Shown one piece after another: positions 55,505 to 63,882 of a stretch of DNA of 64,000 nt. The translations under genes were made by a program, and so were the position numbers. Position 1 is the first letter of the stretch. Each line of letters begins with the position of its first letter. The notes under the pieces are model-generated. The model was not told where the DNA came from, ran no database searches, and saw nothing but the letters and a program-made list of their open reading frames with translations. This DNA comes from Kangiella spongicola (lineage in GTDB: Bacteria; Pseudomonadota; Gammaproteobacteria; Enterobacterales; Kangiellaceae), in the NCBI RefSeq assembly GCF_003194565.2, contig NZ_QICH01000001.1:1-64000 (forward strand), written 5' to 3'.

Positions 55505-56734
55505 ATGCATCTGCTATTCCGCTCAGGGCTGTTATTAATCTCATTGTGCCTGCTAACTGTAATGAGCGCCAAGGCCAAGCAAACTAGAACGTATCAGTTG
55601 CAATACCACGCCACCATTAATCCCGACACCGAGCAGGCAGAGGTTCAAATTAGCCTGCCCGATGCTAAGCTTGTCAATAGTATTGATTTCCGTCTCGACG
55701 AGAACTTCCATAGCAACGTTCAGGGCAATGGCGAGCTAGAGCTAAAAGATGGCCGAGCTATTTGGCAGCCACCGGAAAAAAACGCTCGCCTGAGTTACAC
55801 AGTGGAACTTAATCATGAACGTAGCCCCGGCGAGTATGACTCTATCTATCAAAAAGATTTTGCCATATTCCGTGGCGACGATCTTATTCCGCCCGCCAAG
55901 GTACGCACCAAACTAGGTGCCCACAGTAAAGCGACTCTCACCTTTGAACTGCCTCAACATTGGAACAGCGTAAACAGTGGCTGGCCTAAAAAAGACGATA
56001 GACACTTTATTATTGATAACCCCGAACGCCGCTTTGATCGCCCAACCGGCTGGTTTATCGCCGGTAAACTTGGCACCCGCCGAGAGAGATTAAATGGTAC
56101 TCACATCGCAGTCAGCGCGCCTCAAAACATGGGTGTGAAACGTATGGATTTAGTCAGTTTTATACTGATGAATTGGCCACAGTTTCGTGAATTGGTGGGT
56201 GAGTTACCCCCTAAAATACTCATTGTTTCCGCACCAGATCCTCTGTGGCGAGGTGGATTATCTGGCCCCAACTCACTATTTTTCCATGCCGACCGCCCCA
56301 TGGTGAGTGAAAACGGTACTAGCACCTTACTACACGAACTGTTCCACACCATAACCGGTATTACCGATAAAGGTAACGACGACTGGATAGTGGAAGGCCT
56401 AGCTGAATACTACGCCATTGAAATCCTTTACCGTAGCGGTGGCTTGAGTGAAAAAAGGCGCGAACGTGTTTTCAACTGGTTAGCAGACTGGAGTAAAGAT
56501 ATCACCAAACTACGCGGTCGCTCCTCAACTAGGCAACAAACCGCCCGCGCAGTCATTTTGCTAGAGGCATTAGCGCAAGAAATAAACGAAAAGACCAAGG
56601 GCGAAAAATCTCTGGATGACCTTACCCGAGCACTCATTAAAGAAAAGCACATCGACCTCGCCATGATAAAAGACATTGTAGAAGACCTTATCGGCACACC
56701 CGCCGACACCCTAGATTCACCACTATTGAAGTAA
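55505..56734 (+). CDS. Secreted gluzincin-type metallopeptidase
   Basis: The 409-residue protein has a signal peptide (LLISLCLLTVMSAKA). An N-terminal beta-rich domain (about 27-200) resembles the first domain of M1/M61 peptidases. The catalytic helix has HELFH at about residue 280 (TLLHELFHTITGITDKGNDD). The second glutamate follows in DWIVEGLAEYYAIEILYRSG, giving the H-E-x-x-H ... E zinc site. It is probably periplasmic or exported. The substrate is unknown. The gene is flanked by the SOUL remnant and REP-like repeats. Confidence 0.83.
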   Translation: MHLLFRSGLLLISLCLLTVMSAKAKQTRTYQLQYHATINPDTEQAEVQISLPDAKLVNSIDFRLDENFHSNVQGNGELELKDGRAIWQPPEKNARLSYTVELNHERSPGEYDSIYQKDFAIFRGDDLIPPAKVRTKLGAHSKATLTFELPQHWNSVNSGWPKKDDRHFIIDNPERRFDRPTGWFIAGKLGTRRERLNGTHIAVSAPQNMGVKRMDLVSFILMNWPQFRELVGELPPKILIVSAPDPLWRGGLSGPNSLFFHADRPMVSENGTSTLLHELFHTITGITDKGNDDWIVEGLAEYYAIEILYRSGGLSEKRRERVFNWLADWSKDITKLRGRSSTRQQTARAVILLEALAQEINEKTKGEKSLDDLTRALIKEKHIDLAMIKDIVEDLIGTPADTLDSPLLK

Positions 56735-56814
56735 CAAGTGTGTATTTCTTACAGCTAAAGCCGGATTGTGGGGTTTTGAATTATTTTTAGTGTTGAACGT
56801 ATAAAAACAACAAG

Positions 56815-56883
56815 CGTAGGGTGCGTTATAACGCACCTCATGGTTAATTGTAGAAAATAAGGTGCGTCACGACGCACCCTACG
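56815..56883. repeat. REP-like composite inverted repeat
   Basis: CGTAGGGTGCGT (56815-56826) is matched by ACGCACCCTACG (56872-56883). Inside are two smaller palindromes, GGTGCGTTATAACGCACC (56820-56837) and GGTGCGTCACGACGCACC (56861-56878). This paired arrangement resembles the GTAGGGTGCG-type repetitive extragenic elements common in proteobacteria. No transposase is nearby. Confidence 0.8.
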
Positions 56884-56897
56884 TTTACTTTTACAGC

Positions 56898-56918
56898 AAA
56901 GCCGCATTATGCGGCTTT
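56898..56918. terminator. Short hairpin between peptidase and the 57033 gene
   Basis: AAAGCCGC-ATTAT-GCGGCTTT forms an 8-bp perfect stem with AT-closing pairs. It lies between convergent genes and could terminate both, although the U tracts are short. Confidence 0.6.
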
Positions 56919-57032
56919 CAATTGTTGGCTTGAATTAATGCATTTCCTTATTTAATGTACTCTGACCCTGACGAATCCCCCATTAATTTCGTTCTTTCGA
57001 GGCTACGCTAGCTCTGCCCCCATTGTTTCAGA

Positions 57033-58715
57033 TTAATTCCTGTTAAGCTTTTTCTGAACATTAAATAGCAACCCTACAGGAGATTTTTGTAGTTTTTTAT
57101 TCTCGTCAACAAGATCCTGTATTGAGCTCGGTATATCTCTAAGCTTTGGTGCATCTAACATTTGGTCTGCAGCTAAAGCTGCTAGTGCCCAAACAGGTGT
57201 TCCAGTTGCAATTGAGGTAATTCCAAGAGTTCCAGTTACTAACCAAGAGCCAATATCAGAGCCTGCAAATTTCCACTGCTTTTCACGTAGTTTTTTTATA
57301 TTGGCTTTATGAGAATCAAATGCCTGATCAATATTTTTAAATATCTGATCTCTAGTTCTATGAAAGTTCTCAGGGTTACTTTCTGAAAGGCCATCAATAC
57401 CTTGCCCTAGCATCGCTCGGATCTCTTCCATGGCACCTTGCTTTCTAACTTCAATTAATGCTTCGGGCGGCACATTACCAAGCCACTCCATTTGCCCATC
57501 AGCTAGACCTTGTAAGCCTCTTGTAATATGTAGGTCTTTAAGATTTGTAACCTGCTCAGCTGACTCAGCATCATATTCCATTTTCCATTCTAGATATTGC
57601 CATGAGGTAGGAGCATCGATTATAGGTGTTCCTCTGAGTCTGCGAGATTTGATAAGTAGTTCGTTACTTGTAGTCATTCTGCCAACAGCCGAAGAGGCAA
57701 GAATCAGCCCAGGATTATTTGTACCTAATAACTCGGCACTTTGCCCATTACATGCCTTTTCAAGCTGTGTGCTAATGTCTTCATCCCAGTCAGTATCAAA
57801 TAAAACTCTACTTTCATCAGCAATTTCTGCTACAGCTCTTTCTATGGTATCTAACTCATGTGCAAAGCTGAAAAAGTCTTCTATGTTTTCAAAATCCCGC
57901 CCAAACACTTTTCGTGAATGCTTTAAAGAATCTTCTTCACCTAATTGATGGAAAAATTTCATTTCATCTTCGTCTAGAGCTGCCAAATCAGGAAGTACTA
58001 CAACTATTGGGACATCTACATCAGCGCAAGCAAGTTCTTTGTATTGGAGAATGTTCATTGCATGCTTCATCAAATAATATGCTTGATCTGCAGGTGTTGA
58101 TCTTTGAAATATATGTTTCGATCTTAAAAAAGGACAGGGTAAAATAAGAGTGTCAGTATAAATACCACACTTGGACGCTAAATTTTCAGCATGAGAAGGG
58201 AAAAGATCTCCACCAAATATACCCTTAATATTATTATGCATGTCTTCAACATGATAATGGGCAATATATCCAACCTCTCCCCAAAACTCATCAATAAATT
58301 CAAGAAAACCATCAAGGTTTTCAATCAATTCGTTAATCGACCCTTCGCTCTTCATTGCAGCTAAACCAGCTTCATGCGGAGTAAGCTTTCTCTTAATCAT
58401 TATGTTGTAAAAACGACTAAAATTTTGATCAAAGAAGTTAAAGTACGCGTTCTGAATTTCAGAAAGTGAGGCCTCTTTTTTTAATTCATCTCTGTCATGC
58501 AATTCTGTGATCGCGAGTGCCATCGAACGCACAAGGCCATCGGCTGTATCAAGATCCACTTCACCGTCTGGGCCAGCGCGAACTTTATCTAAGCTCTCAG
58601 CGACACCTAAGCCTTCAGCGATATGAATTTTTCCCTCTTTCATTTTTTCTTGAAGGATCTTCAGTCGTCTTCGAAGCCTTTCTTCATATTCTCTTTCTTC
58701 AGGTGTCTTTTCCAT
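57033..58715 (-). CDS. Unrecognised 560-residue protein
   Basis: I chose the ATG at 58715 (AAGGA 10 nt upstream). A GTG at 58754 would add 13 residues. I know no family for this protein. The N-terminal region (1-60) is charged and helical (EEREYEERLRRRLKILQEKM). The middle (about 85-420) is mixed and acidic, with IVVVLPDLAALDEDEMKFFH and NPGLILASSAVGRMTTSNEL. After a helical stretch comes a hydrophobic segment near 495-525 (GSWLVTGTLGITSIATGTPV, WALAALAA). It stands alone between REP-like repeats and no operon partner is visible. It could be an accessory gene acquired with the surrounding island. Confidence 0.7.
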   Translation of the reverse strand: MEKTPEEREYEERLRRRLKILQEKMKEGKIHIAEGLGVAESLDKVRAGPDGEVDLDTADGLVRSMALAITELHDRDELKKEASLSEIQNAYFNFFDQNFSRFYNIMIKRKLTPHEAGLAAMKSEGSINELIENLDGFLEFIDEFWGEVGYIAHYHVEDMHNNIKGIFGGDLFPSHAENLASKCGIYTDTLILPCPFLRSKHIFQRSTPADQAYYLMKHAMNILQYKELACADVDVPIVVVLPDLAALDEDEMKFFHQLGEEDSLKHSRKVFGRDFENIEDFFSFAHELDTIERAVAEIADESRVLFDTDWDEDISTQLEKACNGQSAELLGTNNPGLILASSAVGRMTTSNELLIKSRRLRGTPIIDAPTSWQYLEWKMEYDAESAEQVTNLKDLHITRGLQGLADGQMEWLGNVPPEALIEVRKQGAMEEIRAMLGQGIDGLSESNPENFHRTRDQIFKNIDQAFDSHKANIKKLREKQWKFAGSDIGSWLVTGTLGITSIATGTPVWALAALAADQMLDAPKLRDIPSSIQDLVDENKKLQKSPVGLLFNVQKKLNRN

Positions 58716-59005
58716 TTGAGGAAGATCCTTTTTTAACTTAACATAAGAATACACGAATTGGCTCGTAAGCCACTAATTTTAAGAAATAATTTTCCCTATC
58801 CCAGAAAAGTGGCTAATACCGTAGTAAAGGCGGTCTTGAAGTGCAGTATCGTTCGGAGTTGCAATAAAATGTGTACTTGATGGCGAACGTCCTTCAGCCT
58901 TATTCCTATATTCTTTGTTTTGTTTATTTAGTGTTCAAGTAGAGATTACTGTAAGTTTTGGGGAGTGTCAAAAAATCCTCGGAGCGTTAACTTCATGCAA
59001 CTACT

Positions 59006-59086
59006 GTCATTGCGAGGAAGCAAAGCTGACGAAGCAATCTCATGAGCCCCAAAGAGATCGCCACGAGCTGACGCTCTCGCGATGAC
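59006..59086. repeat. GTCATTGCGAG-type intergenic repeat (81 bp)
   Basis: GTCATTGCGAG (59006-59016) and CTCGCGATGAC (59076-59086) are inverted ends with one mismatch. The interior GAGGAAGCAAAGCTGACGAAG has the usual composition of this widespread proteobacterial intergenic repeat. The end ATGACGAGCAT recurs at about 59300. Confidence 0.75.
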
Positions 59087-59142
59087 GAGCATTAAAAAAC
59101 CTCAAAGCCCTTTAGAACCGTGATGACGAAAACGCACAAAAA

Positions 59143-59170
59143 AAGCCCCAAGGCGTTAGCCTCAGGACTT
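59143..59170 (-). terminator. Intrinsic terminator, first of two
   Basis: On the minus strand AAGTCCTGAGGC-TAAC-GCCTTGGGGCTT is a 12-bp stem with wobble pairs, followed by seven T residues. It lies 170 bp left of a similar terminator, both reading away from the peroxiredoxin gene. Confidence 0.75.
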
Positions 59171-59315
59171 TAATCTTTAACGTTGATATATTGTTTCGAG
59201 TTCGCGGCAGAAGTTGTTTTAGGAGCGGAGGTGATACCTAAGGAGATTGCACCAAAGGGCATTCCCTTCGGTCACCAAGAGTCGTTTTGCTCCTTCGCAA
59301 TGACGAGCATAAAAA

Positions 59316-59343
59316 AAGCCCCAAGACGCGAACCTTGAGGCTT
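59316..59343 (-). terminator. Terminator of the peroxiredoxin gene
   Basis: On the minus strand AAGCCTCAAG pairs with CTTGGGGCTT (one mismatch) and seven T residues follow. It lies 125 bp after the peroxiredoxin stop. Confidence 0.75.
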
Positions 59344-59468
59344 GTAATAACGTAGGTAGATTTTACTTAGACGCGACAAAACAGGTGACAGAACACGGAG
59401 TTTGCTCTAGCAAATGAGTATTTCTGGCTCCTGTTTTAACAAAGTATAAGAAAAATCTAACCAGTTAT

Positions 59469-60074
59469 TTATAGTTTGTCAGCTTCTTCTGAAAGATATT
59501 TTGCTACGCCTTCCGGAGATGCATCCATACCTTTGTCACCTTGGTTCCAGCCAGCTGGGCAAACTTCGCCGTGTTCTTCGTGGAACTGAAGCGCGTCTAC
59601 CATGCGGATCATTTCGTCTACGTTACGGCCTAGTGGTAGGTCGTTTACGACTTGGTGACGTACTACGCCGTCTTTGTCGATTAGGAATGAACCACGGAAT
59701 GCTACGCCTGCTTCTGGGTGCTCAACGTCATACGCTTGGCAGATTTCGTGCTTTACGTCTGCTACTAGCGTGTAGCCTACTTGGCCGATACCTCCGTCGT
59801 TGATTGCTGTGTTACGCCATGCGTTGTGTGTGAAGTGTGAGTCGATAGAAACACCAACAACTTCTACGCCACGCTTTTTGAATTCTGCTAGACGACGGTC
59901 AAAAGCGATTAGCTCAGACGGACATACGAACGTGAAGTCTAGTGGGTAGAAGAATAGAACGGTTGGCTTGCCTTTTGTTGCTTCTGCAAAGTTGTAATCT
60001 TCAACGATCTCGCCGTTACCTAGAACAGCTGCTGCAGTAAAATCTGGTGCCTTACGGCTTACTAATACTCCCAT
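59469..60074 (-). CDS. Typical 2-Cys peroxiredoxin (AhpC/Tsa family)
   Basis: The ATG at 60074 (GGAGG RBS) gives 201 residues. The peroxidatic cysteine lies in PLDFTFVCPSELIAFD with the preceding YPLDFTF, and the resolving cysteine lies in HGEVCPAGWNQGDKG. These are the features of the decameric 2-Cys class. It reduces hydrogen peroxide and organic peroxides through thioredoxin or AhpF. In Pseudomonas the same gene type lies directly between rnt and bfd. Here rnt is 27 kb away and bfd is 2 kb away. Codon use looks strongly biased, suggesting high expression. Confidence 0.96.
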   Translation of the reverse strand: MGVLVSRKAPDFTAAAVLGNGEIVEDYNFAEATKGKPTVLFFYPLDFTFVCPSELIAFDRRLAEFKKRGVEVVGVSIDSHFTHNAWRNTAINDGGIGQVGYTLVADVKHEICQAYDVEHPEAGVAFRGSFLIDKDGVVRHQVVNDLPLGRNVDEMIRMVDALQFHEEHGEVCPAGWNQGDKGMDASPEGVAKYLSEEADKL

Positions 60075-60208
60075 TATTTCCTCCAAGAGTTATATGTTTT
60101 TAAATTCGTGAGCGTATTATACGCTTTTGTATGGGTATGTCTTATGCGATCACATGATAGATTAGTTTTAGCTATGGGCTCATAGCTTTTTACTAAAATG
60201 CCTATATA

Positions 60209-61141
60209 TTAAGCAGTTATCGCTTCTTTGGTGCGTCTTACACTATCACGCATGAGACCTCTAAACCACCGATGAAGCGCCATTTGGTGCTGGCGCTCAT
60301 GCCAGTAAAGATATATGTCTAAATACGGTGTTTTCAAGGGCAGTTCTTTGATGACTAGACCATATTTCTCGGCATCTTTTTCCGCGACCAGTCTCGGCAT
60401 GGCAAAAATCAGATCGGTACGACTACAAATATCCATCGCCAGGTGAAAGGTTGGGACAAATAAGGCGATATTACGACTTAGGCCTTCTTTTAATAGTAGC
60501 TTATCGATGCGCCCCAGCCCTTTACCCGTCACCGTGACTAAGCCGTGGCGCTGCTGAGTGTAGGTTTTTAAGTCTATATTTTTATTACTTAGGGGATGGC
60601 TATTCGCCATGACCATCACGAAATCATGTCGGAACAGGTGATAGTTATGATACTTGGTACTTCCTAAGGATTTATTCTCATCGCCAATCAAGAAATCAAT
60701 TTCACCTGCTTCTAGCAATGTCACCGCGTCAGGTCGATAGCCCATGGTACGCATGGCGACTTTGGGCGCTTCTTTTTGTAGGTCTTGCCATAGATTAGGC
60801 AGAAAGAGGCTAACTTCTGAGTCCATCGACATGATGCTGAGCTCACCGGTCGCTTCTTCGGGCACGAACTCTTCGGGCTGCATAAGACACATAAAGTCTG
60901 CTAACCAACTTTTAAGACGGGGCTGAAGCTGAAGCGCCCTTTCGGTCAGCTGATAACCGCTACCGACGCGGATCAATAAGGGGTCATTTAAGGTTTCTCG
61001 CAAGCGCTGTAAAGAACGGCTGAGTGCTGGCTGGCTCATGTTTAACCGCACCGCGGCATTAGAGATATGTCGCTCCTCGAGGATCACGTCCAGTAGTAGT
61101 AATAGGTTGAGGTCGACGTTTTTAAAATTCTCTATGTGCAT
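60209..61141 (-). CDS. LysR-family transcriptional regulator
   Basis: The 310-residue protein has the LysR helix-turn-helix at about 8-68 (LNLLLLLDVILEERHISNAA, LNMSQPALSRSLQRLRETLN). The substrate-binding domain (95-300) contains GEIDFLIGDENKSLGS and DICSRTDLIFAMPRLVAEKD. It is divergent from the WrbA-like gene, with 103 bp between the two starts, so it probably regulates that gene and itself. A ligand such as a quinone or oxidant is plausible but not shown. Confidence 0.92.
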   Translation of the reverse strand: MHIENFKNVDLNLLLLLDVILEERHISNAAVRLNMSQPALSRSLQRLRETLNDPLLIRVGSGYQLTERALQLQPRLKSWLADFMCLMQPEEFVPEEATGELSIMSMDSEVSLFLPNLWQDLQKEAPKVAMRTMGYRPDAVTLLEAGEIDFLIGDENKSLGSTKYHNYHLFRHDFVMVMANSHPLSNKNIDLKTYTQQRHGLVTVTGKGLGRIDKLLLKEGLSRNIALFVPTFHLAMDICSRTDLIFAMPRLVAEKDAEKYGLVIKELPLKTPYLDIYLYWHERQHQMALHRWFRGLMRDSVRRTKEAITA

Positions 61142-61244
61142 AACGGTTATCCAGATGATTCATTTTATGCATAACTATAAAACGATTATATTAACGCCAT
61201 CAAGTAATTTAGCGTGTTTATTCACAAACACTGGAGGATACAAG

Positions 61245-61811
61245 ATGAGCGATTCAATCGCAGTGGTTTACCACAGTGGCTACGGTCATACCAAAGTTTT
61301 AGCAGAAGCTGTTATCGAAGGCATCAAAGAAGGTGGCGCTAATGCTCTACTGGTTCCGGTCGATAAAGTTGACGAGCATTGGGACGATCTCGCGGATGCC
61401 AAAGGCATTATTTTTGGTAGCCCAACTTACATGGGTAGCGTTAGTGCCGACTTTAAAGGCTTTATGGATAAGTCATCGAAGGTCTGGGCTGAGCAAGGTT
61501 GGAAAGACAAACTAGCAGCCGGCTTCACTAACTCAGGTTCTCAAAGTGGCGACAAGCTTAACACTTTAATGCAAATGTCGGTATTCGCGGCTCAGCAAGG
61601 TATGTTATGGGTCAGCTTGGGCTTAATGCCTGGTAATAACAGCAGCACCGCGTCAGTCAAAGATCTTAATCGTATTGGCAGTTACTTAGGCGCTATGGCG
61701 CAAAGTAATACTGACCAAGGTGCTGATGTCGCTCCACCAACGTCAGATCGTGAAACAGCTAAGATGTTGGGCAAACGTGTCGCTGAAACGGCTTCACGCT
61801 ACAAGCTTTAA
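61245..61811 (+). CDS. WrbA-like flavodoxin-fold NAD(P)H:quinone oxidoreductase
   Basis: The ATG at 61245 (GGAGGA RBS) gives 188 residues. The frame is open further upstream to 61038, but that part overlaps the regulator. The FMN-binding loops are visible in YHSGYGHTKVLAEAVIEGIK, FGSPTYMGSVSADFKGFMDK and FTNSGSQSGDKLNTLMQMSV. The family reduces quinones by two electrons and avoids semiquinone radicals. Divergent pairing with a LysR regulator is the usual arrangement for such genes. Confidence 0.88.
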   Translation: MSDSIAVVYHSGYGHTKVLAEAVIEGIKEGGANALLVPVDKVDEHWDDLADAKGIIFGSPTYMGSVSADFKGFMDKSSKVWAEQGWKDKLAAGFTNSGSQSGDKLNTLMQMSVFAAQQGMLWVSLGLMPGNNSSTASVKDLNRIGSYLGAMAQSNTDQGADVAPPTSDRETAKMLGKRVAETASRYKL

Positions 61812-61898
61812 AACTTAAGTTTCATAGGTTACTCCGGTTGAGCTTCTATTAAATCCAAATATCATAGTTACGCTACTTACCCCTAAGAAGCTCCTTTT

Positions 61899-61920
61899 GG
61901 CCACGCAAGTGGCCTTTTTT
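61899..61920 (+). terminator. Terminator after the flavoprotein gene
   Basis: GGCCAC-GCAA-GTGGCC is followed by six T residues. It lies 88 bp after the stop, a classic intrinsic terminator. Confidence 0.9.
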
Positions 61921-61981
61921 ATGCCCAATCAGTTCAAAATATGCGCCAAGCCAAACAACCCAATCCAAATAGCAATGTTAA

Positions 61982-62004
61982 AATGATTGACAATCATTCT
62001 CATT
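61982..62004. promoter_or_regulatory. Fur box upstream of bfd
   Basis: The stretch AATGATTGACAATCATTCTC, continuing ATT, closely resembles overlapping Fur hexamers (GATAAT/ATTATC type). It lies about 63 bp before the bfd ATG. Bfd is induced under iron starvation in relatives, so repression by Fur-Fe is expected. Confidence 0.8.
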
Positions 62005-62066
62005 TGTAAGAAAATTCTGCCCATAAAGAACTTGTACCAGAAATACTGCAAAGAGAGATTGAAATT

Positions 62067-62282
62067 ATGTACGTTTGTCTATGTAAAGCGGTAACAGACA
62101 AAGCAATCAAAAAAGCGGCCTGCGAAGGCGCTTGCTCTATGCGATGCCTAAACAAAATGGGCGTGGCGACTCAATGTGGCAAATGTGCTCGTGATGCCAA
62201 GCAGATCTTGAGAGCAACTCGCGCCGAGTTGGATATGCAGTTGAACGCAGACTCTGGCCGAATCGCTATCCACGCTGCCTAA
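62067..62282 (+). CDS. bfd: Bacterioferritin-associated ferredoxin
   Basis: The 71-residue protein begins MYVCLCKAVTDKAIKKAACE and ends its core with TQCGKCARDAKQILR. The C-x-C ... C-x2-C ligands hold a [2Fe-2S] cluster. Two extra Cys at about 23 and 27 (ACSMRC) are unusual. Bfd binds bacterioferritin and donates electrons through its haem to release stored iron. It has a Fur box upstream and bfr follows 333 bp later. Confidence 0.95.
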   Translation: MYVCLCKAVTDKAIKKAACEGACSMRCLNKMGVATQCGKCARDAKQILRATRAELDMQLNADSGRIAIHAA

Positions 62283-62615
62283 GTCTTTATTTGCAGTCCA
62301 ATGCTTTAGCTTGTTGAAGCAACAAGCTTTCTGTTACTTTTTCAATTCCTGCAAGCTCGCGTCCTACTCCTACAAACTCGCTCATCACTCTCGTATCCCC
62401 CTCTCCTATACCCCTGCTATAAATAACCCGTATTTATTTAGTAACACTATCAGAGAGTTATGCTGTTGATTGAGAAACAAGTCCAAACAAGAATTAGTTC
62501 CAATTGATAACGTTTCTGATTTCCATTTAATTTCAATAACTTAGAGAACCTTTGGCTTGCTAAACTGGTTCAAGCTTCCTACAATGAAGGAATAGTTCAT
62601 TAATTGGAGAGAGAC
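62283..62615. other. Intergenic region between bfd and bfr
   Basis: About 330 bp with no ORF of note. It probably carries a separate promoter for bfr, consistent with opposite iron regulation of bfd and bfr, but I cannot name a specific site. Confidence 0.5.
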
Positions 62616-63095
62616 ATGAAAGGCGACGCAAAAGTTATCGAAATATTGAATAAGGTACTAGGCAACGAGCTAGTGGCCATCAACCAATACTTCCTACACG
62701 CTCGCATGTACAAGGACTGGGGCTTAAAAGAATTAGCCGACCACGAGTACGAAGAATCGATCGATGAGATGAAGCACGCAGACTGGTTAATCGAGCGTAT
62801 TTTATTCCTTGAAGGCTTACCAAACCTGCAAGATCTAGGTCGTTTACGCATTGGTGAAGACACCAAAGAAATCTTAGAGTGTGACCTAGCGTTAGAATTA
62901 CAGGCGATCCCAGACCTGCGCGACGGTATCGAATATTGCGAAAAAGTTCGTGATTTCGTGAGCCGTGATTTATTACAAGAAATCTTAGAGAGCGAAGAAG
63001 AGCACGTAGATTGGTTAGAAACTCAACTTGGTTTGATCGAGAAGATTGGTCTTCAGAATTACCAGGCTGAAAAGATGAAGAAGAACGGTAACTAA
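62616..63095 (+). CDS. bfr: Bacterioferritin
   Basis: The ATG at 62616 (GGAGA RBS) gives 159 residues. A TTG at 62604 is in frame but lies within the RBS. Ferroxidase ligands appear as Glu18 ([13 protein letters not shown]), Glu51/His54 ([13 protein letters not shown]), Glu94 ([10 protein letters not shown]) and Glu127/His130 ([10 protein letters not shown]). Met52, the haem ligand of the Bfr type, is present. The protein forms a 24-mer iron store with haem at the subunit dimer interfaces. Confidence 0.96.
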   Translation: MKGDAKVIEILNKVLGNELVAINQYFLHARMYKDWGLKELADHEYEESIDEMKHADWLIERILFLEGLPNLQDLGRLRIGEDTKEILECDLALELQAIPDLRDGIEYCEKVRDFVSRDLLQEILESEEEHVDWLETQLGLIEKIGLQNYQAEKMKKNGN

Positions 63096-63122
63096 ACGTT
63101 AAGCATTTTGATTTTCATTAAT

Positions 63123-63143
63123 GGCGCTTTTTAGCGCCTTTTT
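63123..63143 (+). terminator. Terminator of bfr
   Basis: GGCGCT-TTTT-AGCGCC is followed by TTTTT, 27 bp after the bfr stop. Confidence 0.9.
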
Positions 63144-63165
63144 CTTTTATAGATATATTTTTAAC

Positions 63166-63882
63166 TCAGTTCAGCCCTTCTTTAGCAAGAAAGTCCACCA
63201 CTCTATCGGGATAATCGGTAAAGATACCATCAGCGCCCAGCTCCCTAGAGTTTTGAATTTTATCGAGATCGTTGACCGTGTGAACATAAACTTTCATGCC
63301 TCTGGAGTGTGCCTGTTCGATTAGGTCTTTATCCAACATCGAATAGCACGGATGAAAACTGTAGGCATTAATTTCATCAGCAAAGTCAAAGGCAACGACC
63401 GGCTGATCATCGGCAATCACGCCAATGCGGATCTCGGGATCAAATTCATGGATAAGATAGAGCTCGGAAAATAAGTAAGAGGAAATAATAAACTGCTCTT
63501 TCTTAAAGCGCCTTTTGTCGAGCAGCTTAACCAGCTTCATCACTAGGCTAGCGGTATTGATTCCTTTCAGTTCAATATTAATAAAAGCTTTATCGCCGAT
63601 GAGCTCGATGACCTCTGCTAATAAAGGTATTTTCTCGCCCTGCCCTGCGTCGAGTTGACGCAAGTCATTAAGTGAGTAATCGAGCAATCGTCCACAACCA
63701 TTGGTAGTCCGATCTAGTGTATCGTCATGAAATACTAGAAGCTCATCATCTATATTTTGAACATCGAACTCCACACCATCGACGCCAATCTCCAAGGCTT
63801 TTTTAAAAGACAACAGCGTATTCTCTGGTGCAAGCCCCATCGCACCGCGGTGACCAATGACGTCAAACTTCGCTGTCTTCAT
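63166..63882 (-). CDS. Glycerophosphodiester phosphodiesterase
   Basis: The 238-residue TIM-barrel protein has VIGHRGAMGLAPENTLLSFK with catalytic His and Glu. GVDGVEFDVQNIDDELLVFH and DDTLDRTTNGCGRLLDYSL supply the metal-binding E-x-D and second His. The C-terminal strand has GADGIFTDYPDRVVDF. No signal peptide is present, so it is cytoplasmic like UgpQ. It hydrolyses glycerophosphodiesters to glycerol 3-phosphate and an alcohol. Its start overlaps the end of the upstream LOTUS-domain gene by 20 bp. Confidence 0.92.
   Translation of the reverse strand: MKTAKFDVIGHRGAMGLAPENTLLSFKKALEIGVDGVEFDVQNIDDELLVFHDDTLDRTTNGCGRLLDYSLNDLRQLDAGQGEKIPLLAEVIELIGDKAFINIELKGINTASLVMKLVKLLDKRRFKKEQFIISSYLFSELYLIHEFDPEIRIGVIADDQPVVAFDFADEINAYSFHPCYSMLDKDLIEQAHSRGMKVYVHTVNDLDKIQNSRELGADGIFTDYPDRVVDFLAKEGLN

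Larger units (their letters stand above)
58716..59468. other. Repeat- and terminator-rich intergenic region
   Basis: About 750 bp without a convincing gene. It includes an 81-bp GTCATTGCGAG element (59006-59086) and two terminator-like hairpins (59143-59170 and 59316-59343). A second fragment with GCAATGACGAGCAT lies near 59297. The region separates the accessory island from the peroxiredoxin gene. Confidence 0.7.
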
